From: Kappaphycus alvarezii
Taxonomy: Eukaryota > Rhodophyta > Florideophyceae > Gigartinales > Solieriaceae
Length of the DNA stretch: 64,000 bases
Direction: 5' to 3'
Assembly (NCBI GenBank): GCA_002205965.3
Contig: NADL03000459.1
Location: forward strand, 1,984,001-2,048,000
Shown: positions 33,480 to 45,272 of the stretch, piece by piece
Layout of the letters: the number at the start of each line of letters is the position of its first letter
Numbering within the stretch: position 1 is the stretch's first letter
Position numbers and translations under genes: made by a program
Notes under the pieces: generated by a model
The model's input: only the letters and a program-made list of their open reading frames with translations
Databases searched by the model: none
What the model was told of the DNA's origin: nothing

Positions 33480-36463
33480 TCACATCCGCGGCCCATCGAT
33501 GAGCACTACCGCGACAACAATGTGGCCAACCCGGGCTGCCATATCGGCCGCAACGATATCGCGCGGACTGCACATCTTTAACAGCCTAGCATGGATGCGC
33601 CCACTCGTTACCCTTCCGTCCCTAGCGCGCGAGTGATACGTAGGATGCCTTGCGCGCACTACCTCATATAGACCCAGCCATTTCGGACGCATACCTCCGC
33701 TCACCCTCTTCCTCTTCAAGAGCACAGAATCACCATCACGATATGACTACCCCGGTGCCATCGGGGGAAGATTGTTGTTCTCCCTTCGGGCCATCCTATG
33801 GGCCATGATTTCCACGGATTCGACTACCCTTGCGGACTCGTCGGCCATACCTGATCCTGAGTACAGCATTGGAACGTTCTGCAGTCCCCAACGTGGCTCC
33901 TTGCCGAAAATGAAGTAGAACAGGAACAGACCATGCCTAACACGACGCACACGATACGTCGTAACAATCGATGGTATCTCGGCATCCCAATCCTTCTTTG
34001 TCCACCAGGCCACCCTTGCTACGGCCCTCTTCATCGTGCCGACCATCCTCTCTGCGCGCCCATTCGCCTCTGGCGCATAGGAACTGACTGGCTTCCTGCG
34101 ATTGCCGAACTTGCTCAGGAGATCACCAAAGGACGCAGCTACGAAGGCAGGGCCATTGTCCGTTACAATGGTACGCGGGCTGCCAAACACGGACACTATC
34201 TCGCTTTCCTCGAAGGACAGAGCTTCTTGGCCCTTTATATTTCTTGTCGCGCGCACGACCAGCCAGCCGCTCAAGTGCTCGACGCCAATCAGTAGTAATC
34301 GATTCCAATTTTGCGTCGCCCTCAACGGCCCGGCAAAATCAAGCGAGAATGTCTTTATCAGGCTCGTCACCAGTTGCTGTAGCCTTTTCTTATACGCCCC
34401 CGTTGACGATGCCTTCTGGCATCCTTCAGAGAACCGTACAAAATGAGAAATGTCGGGAATCATCTGCGGCCACAAAAACCTCGATTTCACGAACTGCTTA
34501 GTTGCTTCCACATCTCAATGGCCTACCGAATCGTGTAACGCCGATTTTATGCCCCGTCTCGTTTCCACAGGAGGAACAACACGCAAGCCATCCCTCGTCC
34601 TACGCAACAAAATAGAATAGAAAAACTTGAACGCCTTGGCCTAACGGCGATATCGTTTCGAACCGACCGCCGATCCCGCTCCCATTTTCAGGAATCTCCG
34701 GATCGCATCCTGGCTTTTCTCGTATATACCGCCTCGTTCTGTTACACCCAGGGAGGCTACTACCTCCCCCTGTTGTAAGAAGCCTTCGAGTGCCAACTCA
34801 ATGCACAACATCCTCGCGTTCTGTGACCCAAGGCAATGACGAATCTCAAACTCATACTCGGCCATAAAGTTCAACCATCGCGATAACCTCCCGTGCAATT
34901 CCTTTTTGACAATGTCGAACGCAGTGGTTGGTGATCGGAAAACAGAACAAACGCGGAACCGAGCAAAAATGGGCGCAACTTATTCAGGGAAAGGATGACT
35001 GCGAGCGCCTCTCGCTCGTACGCGCTGTACTTCCTCTCCGGCCCTTGCAGCGTTTGGCTGGCAAATTGGGTCGGATGCTCTCGACCGCTCTCATCCTTCT
35101 GAACCAAGACCACACCTGCGGCCACTGGCGAAGCTTCTGTGTAGACGACGAAGGGCTTCGTCGTATCAGGCAACATGAGGACAGAGGAGACGTCAGGTAC
35201 TTCCGCAAGGCAACAAAAGCCTCTTCCCTCTCGCTGTTACAAACAATTGTCTCACCGAGGGAAGTAAGCTCATGCAGTGGGGAGGCGATATGAGCGAAGC
35301 CCCTAATGAATATCCGATAGTAAGACGCCATCTCCAAAAAAGGTCTCAGCTCTTTCCTCTACTTTGGTTGGTCGGCCTCTAATATCGCTTCAATCTTTCT
35401 TGGATCCATCCGCACCTCTGTACCACTAACAAAGTAGCCCAACACCGCCACTTCAAGTGCACCAAAGAAGCACTTCTTCAATTTCAACCCCACCCCACGG
35501 AATTGATCAAGCATCACCTTCAGATGTTGCGGATATGCTTCCAACGACTTACATTTGACGACCATTTCGTCCACATACACCAGAACAAATTCCCAAGTCG
35601 CCAAACAGAACCACACCCACCCTTTGAAAGCATGAAGTCCCATTCTCGACCGCAAAAAGGAGTACTGCGAAGCAATACGCTCCGTACTTGCATTGAAACG
35701 TTGTCATTTACTGCACGCTTACATCAAGACGGATGTTCCAATAGACCGCGAACAAGTCAAAGGTGGTAAACAAGTAGCAACCCTGCATCTCGTCAATGAG
35801 CTCTTCGATTATTAGTGCAGGCCATTTGTACGCTTTTATCCGCCGTTTCAAGTGACGAAATTCCACGCAGAAACGATAAAAGCCACCTTTTTTCTTTGTG
35901 ATCAACACTCCAAACCCCAACGGAGGCTCCGACGGACGAATGATACCGCCGCTTAGCATCCGATTCATCTCCTCTCGTACAATCGGGTTGTATTTGGGCG
36001 GAACACGTCTGACTTGTTGACAAATGGGCATCGTGTCCTCAAGCTCAAATGAGTGCGTGAACGGCACCTTCTCTGGAATGATGTCGTCGACACTACAGGC
36101 GACAACCTTCTCCGCACTCAGGAGCATCGTCGTCCGCTCGCTTCGTTCCCATATGAGCAGAGGCGATAATGCTGGAATCAGAATCCTCGCCTGCTCATCT
36201 TCAAGCTCCTCAAATTCTACAGGCCTCCGACGGTCCGCTCCACTCTGCTGGCTTTGCTGTTGCTTGTGTGCTGGACTCACCTTCTGCTCCGTGTTTTCAG
36301 CCCCGAGCTCCGTGATTTCATGGGGGCATGTTTCTTTCATGCACACCACGAACTCTTCCTCTAGGACCGATTCATCAGCATCGGACCCAAAAAACCTTAT
36401 GCACGCTCGGGTGTTCCCGACAATCTTCGGCTCACCTTCTCTCCCGCTACGAACGGAAACCAC
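33480..36463 (-). pseudogene. Gypsy pol: reverse transcriptase, RNase H, integrase (broken)
   Basis: Minus strand, in order. An acidic protease-like region and the start of RT are at 36463-35708 (VPPKYNPIVREEMNRML, GFGVLITKKKGGFYRFCVEF, LFTTFDLFAVYWNIRLD with the first palm Asp). The palm box is at 35655-35359: VLVYVDEMVV, so the canonical YxDD is YVDE. RNase H is at 35176-34871 with VVYTEASPVAAGVVL, where TDAS has become TEAS, and KYSAYEREALAV. Integrase is at 34511-33747: zinc-finger remnant, SLDFAGPL, TIVTDNGPAFV and PEANGRAERMVGTMKRA (D, D, E present). The integrase tail is at 33725-33480 (MRPKWLGLYEVVRARH). Segments lie in different frames, so the gene is broken in several places. Confidence 0.85.
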
Positions 36464-36476
36464 GGGATACTCCTAT

Positions 36477-37390
36477 TTATGAATCACCTACATTCGCTGG
36501 CTCATCCTTCTCCGACCTCCCAGCTTCTTCTCGCCTCTTCTTCATCCAACAGTCGCTCTCATCGTGTCCAGGCTTGCCACAGTATGAACAAGACTTTTCC
36601 AGGTGTTCCTCTCTGCCCTTCTTCCAAGAGCTTCTTTCACTGGGTCCCAGCTTACGACAATACCCAAAACGTGAAATGTCACCACCTCCCACTTGTGGCG
36701 CACCATGTTTGCCTTCTTTTAGTGCGCCGCTAGGACCATCCTTCTTGACCAAAAGGGAGAGCTCCGCCAATTGCGAAGCAAACGCTTCTATTTTGTCCTC
36801 TTTATTATTACTCACGTTACTCAACTCCCCTCGCAACATATTATCGGACATAGACACATGCCTGTCCGAAGCCGAGGGTCGCGCCTGACCAACCATTTCC
36901 TTTGATTCTTGATACTGAATCAGTGCCTTCATCAAGTTCTCATATGAATACGGAGCATTTAGCACGACAAAAGACCTCATTTCTTCACTGAAAACGGCAG
37001 CTTTGTTCATGATAAAGAATATTTGATCACTAGAAAACCCAGCTACTGTATAGGTTTCGTCTGCCTGTCGCACAAACGAGGCAAGGTTCCCACCTCGACA
37101 CTGTAGCGAGAGAGTCATTTCCACAACCAAACGCGGATCTTACAGCTGCCTAAACTCCATTCGTAGGGCCTTCCTTACCTTTTCGAATCCCCGTCCATCG
37201 TCTTTCAACTTACTCCCTTCTTTGAAGGCCCTGTAGAAGAACTGAAGGCATAACCTCGTAAGAACCGGATAAGCAAACGAGCCTTTTCTTCCGGAGGCCC
37301 TTCTTCCATTATAATGTTCTCGAAATAAAACAAGAAGTAATCGATATCGGTCTCCCCAAACCTATCGAACAGGAGAGTAGGATCATTCAT
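36477..37390 (-). pseudogene. Gypsy gag with CCHC knuckle (frame-shifted)
   Basis: Starts at MNDPTLLFDRFGETD (37390), runs to 37205, then resumes in another frame at 37130-36477. The second part has a capsid-like helical region (AVFSEEMRSFVVLNAPYSYENL) and a nucleocapsid knuckle CSYCGKPGHDESDC (CX2CX4HX4C, near 36590). It would coat the element RNA. The frame break and stop separate it from pol, which begins 14 bp further on. Confidence 0.75.
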
Positions 37391-37412
37391 GGTGCATACC
37401 AAATACAGCCGT

Positions 37413-37426
37413 CCACGAGAGTACCA
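37413..37426 (-). other. Primer-binding site of the gypsy element
   Basis: On the minus strand TGGTACTCTCGTGG follows one base after the 5' LTR end (..CTTTCA T). It is complementary to a tRNA 3' end in AGTACCA. Confidence 0.65.
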
Positions 37427-37427
37427 A

Positions 37428-37647
37428 TGAAAGCGTCTTTTAAAGCTCTGTTCTGCGCAACTCTCTGCGCCACAAAACACGATAAAAACACTCAAATGGT
37501 CGACTTACCTCCGACCGTCTCCTCTCCTCTTTTCTTCCATTAATCCCACCCCCCTCTTATATTGGACAGCAAAGATTACCCAATACAAACGGATGGCTAG
37601 TAACGCAAGTGAGCTCAACGTGTACAAATGTCCATGTCGAGCTCACA
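37428..37647 (-). repeat. 5' LTR of the gypsy element
   Basis: Pairs with 32536-32756. A TATATTGG-like AT stretch lies near 37557-37566. The outer flank AGAAG is the diverged target duplicate. Confidence 0.85.
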
Positions 37648-37652
37648 AGAAG

Positions 37653-38944
37653 CAATTGGTATGCTGGTGCGATTCGGTTTTTTATCGTTACTCGCATTGA
37701 AAAATGTTTTATTTACTCATTGTTGTAGCATTGTGGGCGTGGTCACCTCTACGCAGATTGCGAAGCAGACGTATTTTGCGAATTAATTAATATAGAGCAG
37801 TGCGAACTGTCCGAGTAGTGTTGAGTTTTAAAACAACAAAGGCACAATAAATCAGAAACGGCACTGGAATCCTTCGCCACGTGAGTAGAAAACAAGGTAG
37901 AGAAAAAGAGTTATTGGGCAGGTGATGTGGTCAGCTAGAGAAGCAGGATGCTTGAGGAAAATGGGGGTAACCTTCACAAACAGCTCAAGTTTTGGGTACA
38001 ATTCGCCTACCTCTGGAAGCTTCTCCTGCAGTGGACACCATATAAACTAATTGATTTAACTGTTTACGCAAGTTTGCTTGCATTTTGTTTCCGACCTTAT
38101 CTCCTTCTCTCTCATTTTTCTCTCCAGCGTCATCGTTTCTTCTTCATATATCTTTATCTTCTTCATCTTTATTTTAGCTCCCCCCCTTCTATGCCCCCTC
38201 TTCGTTCCTGGTCTGCAACAGCAGCCTTTCCCTTGCCAACCCCTATCGATGGCCCCATCCTGTTGCAGACTCCTATTTCCCTTCCCCTTTTGACCACTCT
38301 TTCTGCCTCCGAAACAATTCCCTTCCTCACCCTCTCCGCCACCCTTGCTGACCTCAGCAACCAGTCTCATCCCCCCTACCCAGCGTTCACGAAGCTATCG
38401 CTCTCGCCTGCATGAAGAGCAACACCCGTTTCCTCTGCATCGCAGTCCCCTGGGGGCCCGTGGCCATAGTGGGTTTCGCGGGGACTACTTCCCCGGGCAC
38501 CTCCTTGGCAACCTATGACGCCTCTCTGCAATGCCCTCTCCCAAGTCGCCTCCATTGCAAACTGTTCCCTCTCCGCCCCACATCCTTCTCCTAGGCGTTC
38601 GGGCCTGGACATGTATCGCCGTCACAAAGTCCACCCTCGGTCTTCTCACCCGCATAATCTCCCAACTTCGATGCATCTGTGTTGACCTCCAGCTGACCGC
38701 CAAGTCTTTGGCGTTCATCTCTCTCGCTCCAACCTCTACGGCTACCTCCAGTGTCCTCAGTCGCGTTAAAAAATGATATTTTCACCCTCTTCAGTCCATG
38801 AACGCCCACCTCCGATCCACTGTCCATCCGCAAATACCTTGCGGCTGCATTCCAACAAGCGAATATACCTTCTCGCTGTAAAAACACCCAAAACTACCGC
38901 TCTTCCAACAAGCCGCAAAATACATCATGAAAGAGGTCTCAGCC
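37653..38944. other. Unassigned DNA, pyrimidine-rich on the plus strand
   Basis: About 1.3 kb. From 38090 to 38800 the plus strand is C/T-rich, with open frames in more than one phase, rich in Ser, Pro, Leu and Thr. It resembles the Pro/Ser-rich 5' part of the LINE at 51.7 kb in composition, but I could not align it, so it is left unassigned. Confidence 0.35.
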
Positions 38945-39226
38945 TGTCGCAAGTGTCGTTTCGCCGTGCAGTTTGCAGAAAGGCCTTCGACCGACCTGGT
39001 ATCTCGAGAGACGCGCTTTCAGTCGGCGGAAGAGTGCTAGGCGAGATGGTTCTACGAACAACACAATGGCGGCCAGGAAGGAATTGAGCTCCACTCGGCC
39101 GGGAAACGGTTCTCTTTATTATCTTTGTCGTCTCTTGCACATTTGTAATTACTTTAAATCATTAAAAACTACCATGTTCAAAATAACACAAACGAGCAAA
39201 AAAGTGGGCCCTAGCCACCGTCATCT
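38945..39226. repeat. Dispersed repeat R, copy 1
   Basis: Closely similar to 51345-51726: shared strings include GCAGAAAGGCCTTCGACCGA, GAACAACACAATGGCGG and GTGGGCCCTAGC, ending at CACCGTCATCTTCA. Copy 2 has about 100 extra bases around 51540-51660. Open frames exist in both directions, but substitutions do not favour third codon positions. It ends about 25 bp before the copia 2 coding end; copy 2 directly precedes a LINE, so it may be a LINE 5' leader. Confidence 0.75.
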
Positions 39227-39254
39227 TCAGCTTCCGCATTCTATGTTTGGGGGC

Positions 39255-42241
39255 TTGTTAAGGTCGTAATATCCACTGCTGGGCGACACATGTTTCAACA
39301 TAAGATTCAAGCAATGCCGCCAGTCTCCCGTTATCCTCGATCTTGGACATCACATCGGCGGGATTATCAGTGGCTGGTCAACCCGATTTGCGTCATTTCT
39401 ATGCCCTTGTATGACTCACGTGCCGCTATTATGCCGATCATTAAACGCTTTTCTGTGGTCTGCTGTTCCTTTAAAACTTAAACGAACAACTGCTTCGAGT
39501 CAGTGAAGCAGTACAGAGGAACATTCTGCCCAAGCATTACTTCCAGATCTTTTCTCCAAATGAAGGAGTGATCAAAACCACCAGCAAACGCATAAACCTC
39601 ACCTCCCATGATAGAACGCAAAAATATCTTCGCCTTCTTGCTACAGTAGTCGAGCACGAGCGCTTTTCCCGACTTGCAAGTCAAAAGGATTATAAATCCT
39701 AATTGAGACGATAAATCGTCATTTTTTGCGAAAGGAGAATCCGCACCTATTCTTAAGGATAACTATTCAGCATCCAAGGGCTTTTATTTCAGCCCGAGCA
39801 CGGCTTTGCTCTGAGAAATCTTGACAGTGCTATTAAATTCGTCGATCTTCTTTCTAGAGAACGTGACCTTCGTTACTTGTGCAGCTCGGTTGATATGGCA
39901 GCAAAGCTCAGGATGAGTGTTGGACTGCCATGACACTATTGCCCGATATCTCCGGAACTGCTCGAAAAAGGAGTCCTTAGGGATTACCAGAATTAGTTTT
40001 ACATGTCGCTCTTGAGTAACATCAAATTCTCCTGAACCTGTCGTCTTAATAACGGTGCCAAAGAAAATGAAGTTGTCGTACATCCTTGGCTTCGAAGCAA
40101 ACTTCTGGAGGCTCTTCAGCGTCCTCTTCTCGAATTCTGGCGTACCTGCATGTGAATTGCCATCTACGTATATTCCGATCATCCCTTCGAGCTTTCTATC
40201 CGAGACCTTTAGGTAAAGGGCCGAATCACCAGTTGTGGGGAAATCTACATATCTTCCTCAACGTGGAAATTAATGGTGACACCCCAATAGTCGCCAGCGT
40301 CACAAACTCCATACAATGGGCGTAGTAACTCGAGAAGTTCATCGTCCGAGATTCCGATTATTTCGAGATCTTCTCGCTTGGGTAGTATGAATATTCGCCT
40401 ACTCCTCGCTTCATTGCTCTGAACATACGCCTGGTTCATGTCTTTTGAGAATATCAGAAACCCCTTTATGGCTATAACAGAAAGAATTGAAGAGATAGAA
40501 GACGACCTCAGTGTTGCAGTGTCATGTACCATGAACGGTTTGTCCTTGTTCTTATAAACTTGGGCAATGTAGCGGGCTTTCTCGATCTGGTCTTTTGCTC
40601 CCACATTTTTGACGGACAGAACGAAGCGTCCACTAAGTACGTTAGCTTCCTTTGGTACTTCCGCTTTTGGGGAGACTTTCCATACATTGCGGGTCTTGAG
40701 TCCATTTATTTCCTTAATCTTTGCGGACTTTAACTTAGCGTTGTTCCTTCGCGGGACATTGTGGGCCAAGAAATCGGTGATATGAATAAAAATGTACGCA
40801 ATGTTATAGTGCGTCTGATCCAGTGCATCTTACACTCGCTTCCAGTCCCGCTCCGCTTATTGAATTCGCGCAATTAAGTAAAGTAATTCATCGCCGTCAG
40901 TGAAGTTGTCACTGGAATCGGGCAATCTATCCGGCAATGCAGTGGATGCTGCCTTAGAGTTCCGTGGACAGTCGCTCAATTCTTGTAACACATTTGTCCT
41001 ATCGTTATCAGGAGCAAGGAAGGATGGTTTAATATCAGCCTGAGGGGCATCTTTGCTTGGTTTGAAGTGTTTTACTTTGTCCACGGACACACAGATATGG
41101 CGATCGCCGGTGTCTAGCGTCAACATCTTGCCTTGTCGATCCCGTTCGACATATGGTACAACCTACTTCGCAACCGACTTCTCCGGGTATATAAGAACCC
41201 CATCGCCGAACATATACGTCATTTCAGCGCCAGCGGGAACATTCGCACGCAACACAGCAGTGAGTCGGCTGTTATGCGAAATCTTTGTCATCTATTTTCA
41301 CGCTTCTGTTAACGATTTAATGCGATTGTTGTGGTCAGGGAGGTCCTTCGGCGTAAACGGAATGCGTGGCAAAACAATGAATACTAAAAAGTTGGGCACG
41401 GGCACGAGAACTGACGGACCAGCGGTGTCATTTATAGCCTTCACTGCTAATTTTAATTCAAGCCCACGCTCGATAAATGGATTATCTGCTACAAATTTGT
41501 TAAAAACCCTTCATAGAAACGATTGGTATATTTATTTTGCACCAAGTACGTTGTGACTCTCTAGACCAGAGGATCTCTAATTGATCCTGGAAGCTTACAG
41601 AAGCTTTTTCCACTGCAGAGAGTCAAATTGTGGACCTTGGCCAACAGCAACAATATCAAGGAATCCTATGTACGTGGAAACCCAAATTCGCATTAAAGCC
41701 GACCATTTTTGGGCCATTGACTCTCCTCCAAGGAAGCAAGCGGCGCTGAACTTAGTGTCTTTGTCAAAAACATGAAGCACTGTATGCTTTTCAAGCTTCA
41801 TTAGAATTAAGCACATAGTCCCGTTGAAGAAAAATTTCCCATGAAGTAACGAAACTTTGAACCTATGCGGGCCGTCGCTTTCACGCTGACGTACTTCGCA
41901 AGTTGCCTTGATATTCTCGAGGTCAGCCAGCAACTTCGGTGATGTAGAGTTGATATCTGCCCTACGCGTGATGGCATACAACTTCCCTGGATGCGAGTGA
42001 TAGAAGTGCCTATGGGCCTTTCTTAGCTCTGTTATAGTAAATAAAATGCCAACTGACCATTCGATGTAAAAGTGACCGTGCTTTCGTACCAGAGAAAGAA
42101 TACAGCCATCTGTTTTGGATTGCACGACGTCATATGCGAATTCCACTCGCTTGCGTCAGCAGGTCCAAGCCTAGCAACAATGGGACACCAAAATGCCGTG
42201 AATGAGAGAAAGAAGCTGTCAGAGACCGCAATTCTTATCAA
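39255..42241 (-). pseudogene. Copia 2 pol: protease, integrase, reverse transcriptase, RNase H
   Basis: Minus strand. Protease-like end at 42241-42032. Integrase at 42146-41595: ELRKAHRHFYHSHPGKLY (HHCC His pair), a CEVR in place of CxxC, VLHVFDKDTKFSAACFL, and IVAVGQGPQF where copia has 'vDqG', so the second catalytic Asp is Gly. Integrase tail at 41126-40857 (GDRHICVSVDKVKHFKPSK). RT at 40769-40245: ARYIAQVYKNKDKP, FSKDMNQAYVQSNEARSRRIF, RPLYGVCDAGDYW. The palm box is at 40182: IGIYVDGNSHAG, giving YVDG for YVDD. RNase H in pieces at 39684-39478 and, in another frame, SDNPADVMSKIEDNGRL near 39370-39320, ending at about 39255. Several frame changes; inactive. Confidence 0.8.
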
Positions 42242-42699
42242 AATGTTCCCAATTCCCTTATGTGTAGATTCCCCAAACGTGTATGTCAGCCTCCATCCTT
42301 TGACGACCTTTGACAGGGTCGCATTAGGCAGGGATCAGTAGGCCTGTGCCTGTGGTATACCTATAACAGTATTCTGTGCTCCATAGTATACGCATGCACC
42401 CCCAAACTTTTCAGACGCGGGTCTCTCCCAAGACGAAGTCATCACAAGTATTCCTTTTGTGTCGAAATCGATGTCTGGAGCGATCTCAAGGAGTTTTCAT
42501 TAGGTTTCATACGACTCCTCTGCTTCTGTGATACCTTGAACACTGCCTGAAAAATCTAAAGGTCACTAGGTTCAAACACCCCTCCGTTACTTGCGCTGTC
42601 GTCGTGCAAAAAAGCATCAAGCTGCTTAAGAAAGGTCGACAAGCATAAGGTGAATGCTATGCTTTCCTCAGTCCTTGCGCTTATAGTACTCGAGTTTCT

Positions 42700-43816
42700 T
42701 TGCAGTTGCCTTTGACTTATTCAGGGTTTCTTGCAATCCTTCAACATATGGTTCGGACCCCCACAGTGGAAGCAACCGGTAATGTCGAGAGGGTTTACTA
42801 TTTTTCGAACCTTGGTTCTACTGCGTGGTCGTACTTGCTGTGGATTGTACTTGTAGCAACGCTGTCCAGCGAAGTGGATACCCAGCTAATCGTCCGGTAA
42901 CGAAGGCTTTCGCCCAATGGCTTTTTCCCCGGTGATCGCTAGACTGGCCTCTTTTTAAAGCTGTAATGCGGCCTAAAGCTCACAGTAAAGCATTTACAAG
43001 CTGATTTCATGCGTCGACACTCGACTTAAGAGCTAACGTGACCATGAATATCCCGATATAGCGTACCAAAGGAATTAGATCTTGTGCGAGTCGCCACGAT
43101 GGGATGATGTAACTTGTCTAGACAGCTTTGTGACCAGCTTGTACATCTTGGCGAAAGCAATCGAGATCTCCATCCCGCTTTCCACAAACTCAGATACGCG
43201 CAGTGTGTAGAGGTAGTTCTTCACACGTTTTTGACGAACAAGAGAGTTGTACTCACGGTTGATCATCTCCACTGCTGCTGAAAAGCCTGTGAACATGTCT
43301 CCACCTCCACGAGGTAAAAACGCTATGCGTCCTTAGTCAATAAATTTTGAGATACTGCAGCTTCTGTTGTGGACTTAAGCCGTAATCTCTTGCCACCTGG
43401 GAATAATCGCCCACAAAATCCATCCAGTATTCCCCAAAATCCCCAGGGAACTTCTTATCGGAGTCCTTTAGACGCATCGCAATGTCACGTGCCAGCCTAC
43501 TCCCGTTACTCATGTTGCTGCTCCCACCGTTACCAGAGTCGGTCGTTTCGATCAAGATCGTCTCTTGATTTTTTAGATCGGACCGTACCTTTCGGCCTGC
43601 AGCAAAAATAAGTTGTGCAGTCTGTAAAGCGGCATCGAGGTCTTCTGCATCGTCATAGATACCGTGTGCGAGCGTAAGTATTACCCTGCGCGAAGAGTGG
43701 TTTTGGAGATTCGCACCTCTGGAATTAATAAAGTTCCTTATCTCCACCCAAACGGGCGAGAGGTCACAAATCTCTTTGGTAAACAAGCTGGCGGGAATGA
43801 AGAGTTCAGAAATCAT
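42700..43816 (-). pseudogene. Copia 2 gag with zinc knuckle
   Basis: 43816-43337 encodes the capsid N-part (LARDIAMRLKDSDKKFPGDF, YWMDFVGDYSQVARDYGLSP). It continues in another frame at 43296-43075 (INREYNSLVRQKRVKNYLYTLRVSE), which aligns with copia 3 (MRDEYNSYTRQNQIHKHLQSLRMS). A knuckle CFHCGGPNHMLKDC is encoded at 42774-42733 in yet another frame. Gag is therefore split by at least two frame changes and stops. Its role was to form the virus-like particle of the element. Confidence 0.72.
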
Positions 43817-43863
43817 CCCCTTGAGCTTTGCACCTTGCAGATCATCATTTAATTACCGCACTG

Positions 43864-44850
43864 AAATAATGAATCCTTCCTGAGCGCTAGTCATGGAGCA
43901 CAACTACTGGTCTGAGATGGCTCGCATAAAATGCGAAGGATCTGTGCCAGTCTCAGTTCCACCATGTTGCTTGGAGAAAATATTGGCTTAATGCGAAGCC
44001 AGCCCGAAGGCGAAGGTTTAATCTTTGAGATTTACCAAATGCTGGGGTGGATGGCCAATTCCTAATTCGAATACTTGACTTCAACTTCATGACCAATCTT
44101 CTGGTCTTGAATGAAAAGGTAGGAGGATACTCCGACCCTTGGCGGCCAGTCCCTACTGGTGGAGGGTTCGGGTGTTTAACTTGACTCGGAGTCCCCTCCA
44201 CTCCGGAGAGGGGTACTTTCAGTAATCTAACCTCACAAAGGCCCAGTGCAAGGCGGCTATCTCTCGGTGCGGAATATCCCCCGGAGCTATCTGCGATAGC
44301 CTTTACCCGGTCCTTAACCTATATTATTTTCGCCGCGACTCTCCCCAACAAACCGCAGCGACCAAGCGAACAATAATCACGTCCGATTAGTTCCATAGAA
44401 TTACAAGAATGAGTTTCCCAGGCTCTCTAAATACGAGCGACGTTGAAGGACTGTAAAGTTTTGATGAGCAGATAGGCGCAAGTCTACCTGGTCCCCACGC
44501 AATATGCTGATTGGCAGTGCAGCGATAGCCAACAACCAACCTTGCTTGAGGGGCGGAGTGGCAACGTGATGGGACGCCAAGCACAGGCAGAAAGTCAAAA
44601 AGCAACCCCGTTCGACGTGGGTGGGTGCCGGCACACGAAGCGACAAATAACAACCAACCTTGGGTGAGGAGCCAGAAGGGGTGATGGAACACCAGGAGCA
44701 GGCTGAAAATCAACAATTAAACTTGCTTATATGGTGCACAGATGGGGAGTATGAACAAAAGGCAATAAGCAATTTCGATCTTGACTGCGGGGTCGTGGCA
44801 GGTAAGGGGGTGGTGAATTTTGGGAACGGAAGGTTGGGGAAGGGGGAGTT
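43864..44850. repeat. Unassigned DNA with a diverged tandem duplication
   Basis: About 1 kb with no supported gene. Two related units start AACAACCAACCTTG at 44531 and at about 44649 and share ...GTGATGGxACxCCA... and AGGC(A/T)GAAA, a period of about 118 bp. Self-complementary CCCCTCCACTCCGGAGAGGGG-like sequence lies near 44192-44213. Confidence 0.5.
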
Positions 44851-44879
44851 GGAAGTGTAGGTTGGGAAAGGGAAGGGAG

Positions 44880-45130
44880 TAACGTTGGTGGAGGGGGAGG
44901 AAGAAGGTCGGCGTGGGGGCGAAGCGAAGGAGGAGCAGAAGGTTTGGAAAAGGGGGTTAAGGTTGGGGAGGGGGGAAGAGGTGAAGGTCGGCGTGGGGGG
45001 AAGCGAACAGGTCGGGAGAAGAGGGGATGAATTTTGGGGGAGGAGGGGAAAGAGGTGAAGGTTGGCGTGTGGGAGAAGTGAAGGAGGGGGGTGGTGAAAG
45101 TTGGAGAAAGTGGGGAGAAAGGGATTAAGT
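44880..45130. repeat. G-rich minisatellite, three units of about 77 bp
   Basis: GAAGGTCGGCGTGGGGG at about 44903, GAAGGTCGGCGTGGGGGG at about 44981 and GAAGGTTGGCGTGTGGGAG at about 45056 mark three imperfect units. The C-rich minus strand is open in two frames simply because of the composition; the resulting Pro/Phe/Ser-rich peptides are not credible genes. Confidence 0.75.
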
Positions 45131-45267
45131 TCGGGGAAGGGGGACAAGATTTTGTCACACAAAAATGGGGGGCGGGATTGGGATGGGAGAGGAGTGTGAA
45201 CGGCGGCGGGCGTGGCGGTATGAAAATGGGCGCTGGAATGTGAACTCCGGGAATGTCAGGGGAGAGA

Positions 45268-45272
45268 GTAAG
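45268..45272. repeat. Target-site duplication (left) of copia element 3
   Basis: GTAAG immediately before TGTTAG of the 5' LTR; the same five bases follow the 3' LTR at 51331-51335. Confidence 0.85.

Larger units (their letters stand above)
32536..37647 (-). mobile_element. Ty3/gypsy LTR retrotransposon, complete ends, decayed genes
   Basis: Minus-strand element of about 5.1 kb. LTRs of 220-221 bp lie at 37428-37647 (5') and 32536-32756 (3'), beginning TGTGAGCTC and ending CTTTCA when read on the minus strand. Flanking 5-bp copies GGAAG (32531-32535) and AGAAG (37648-37652) look like a target duplication with one change. Domain order is gag, protease/RT, RNase H, integrase, the gypsy order. 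The LTRs differ by many substitutions and small indels, so insertion is old. Confidence 0.88.
39255..43816 (-). mobile_element. Copia element 2 relic (gag to RNase H), minus strand
   Basis: About 4.6 kb in copia order on the minus strand: gag, CCHC knuckle, protease, integrase, RT, RNase H. I found no matching LTR pair: the 3' side meets repeat R at 39226 and the 5' side runs into unassigned DNA. It is the only copia copy here that still has an RT palm. Gag is homologous to that of copia element 3. Confidence 0.8.

Noticed and set aside
37948..38776. Host gene or LINE 5' region in the pyrimidine-rich stretch
   Set aside because: Several phases are open, none with a domain, and no alignment to LINE E could be made by eye.
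44710..45162. Two overlapping 143-150-codon minus-strand frames, Pro/Ser/Phe-rich
   Set aside because: They overlie the G-rich minisatellite and are open in two phases at once, so they are not genes.
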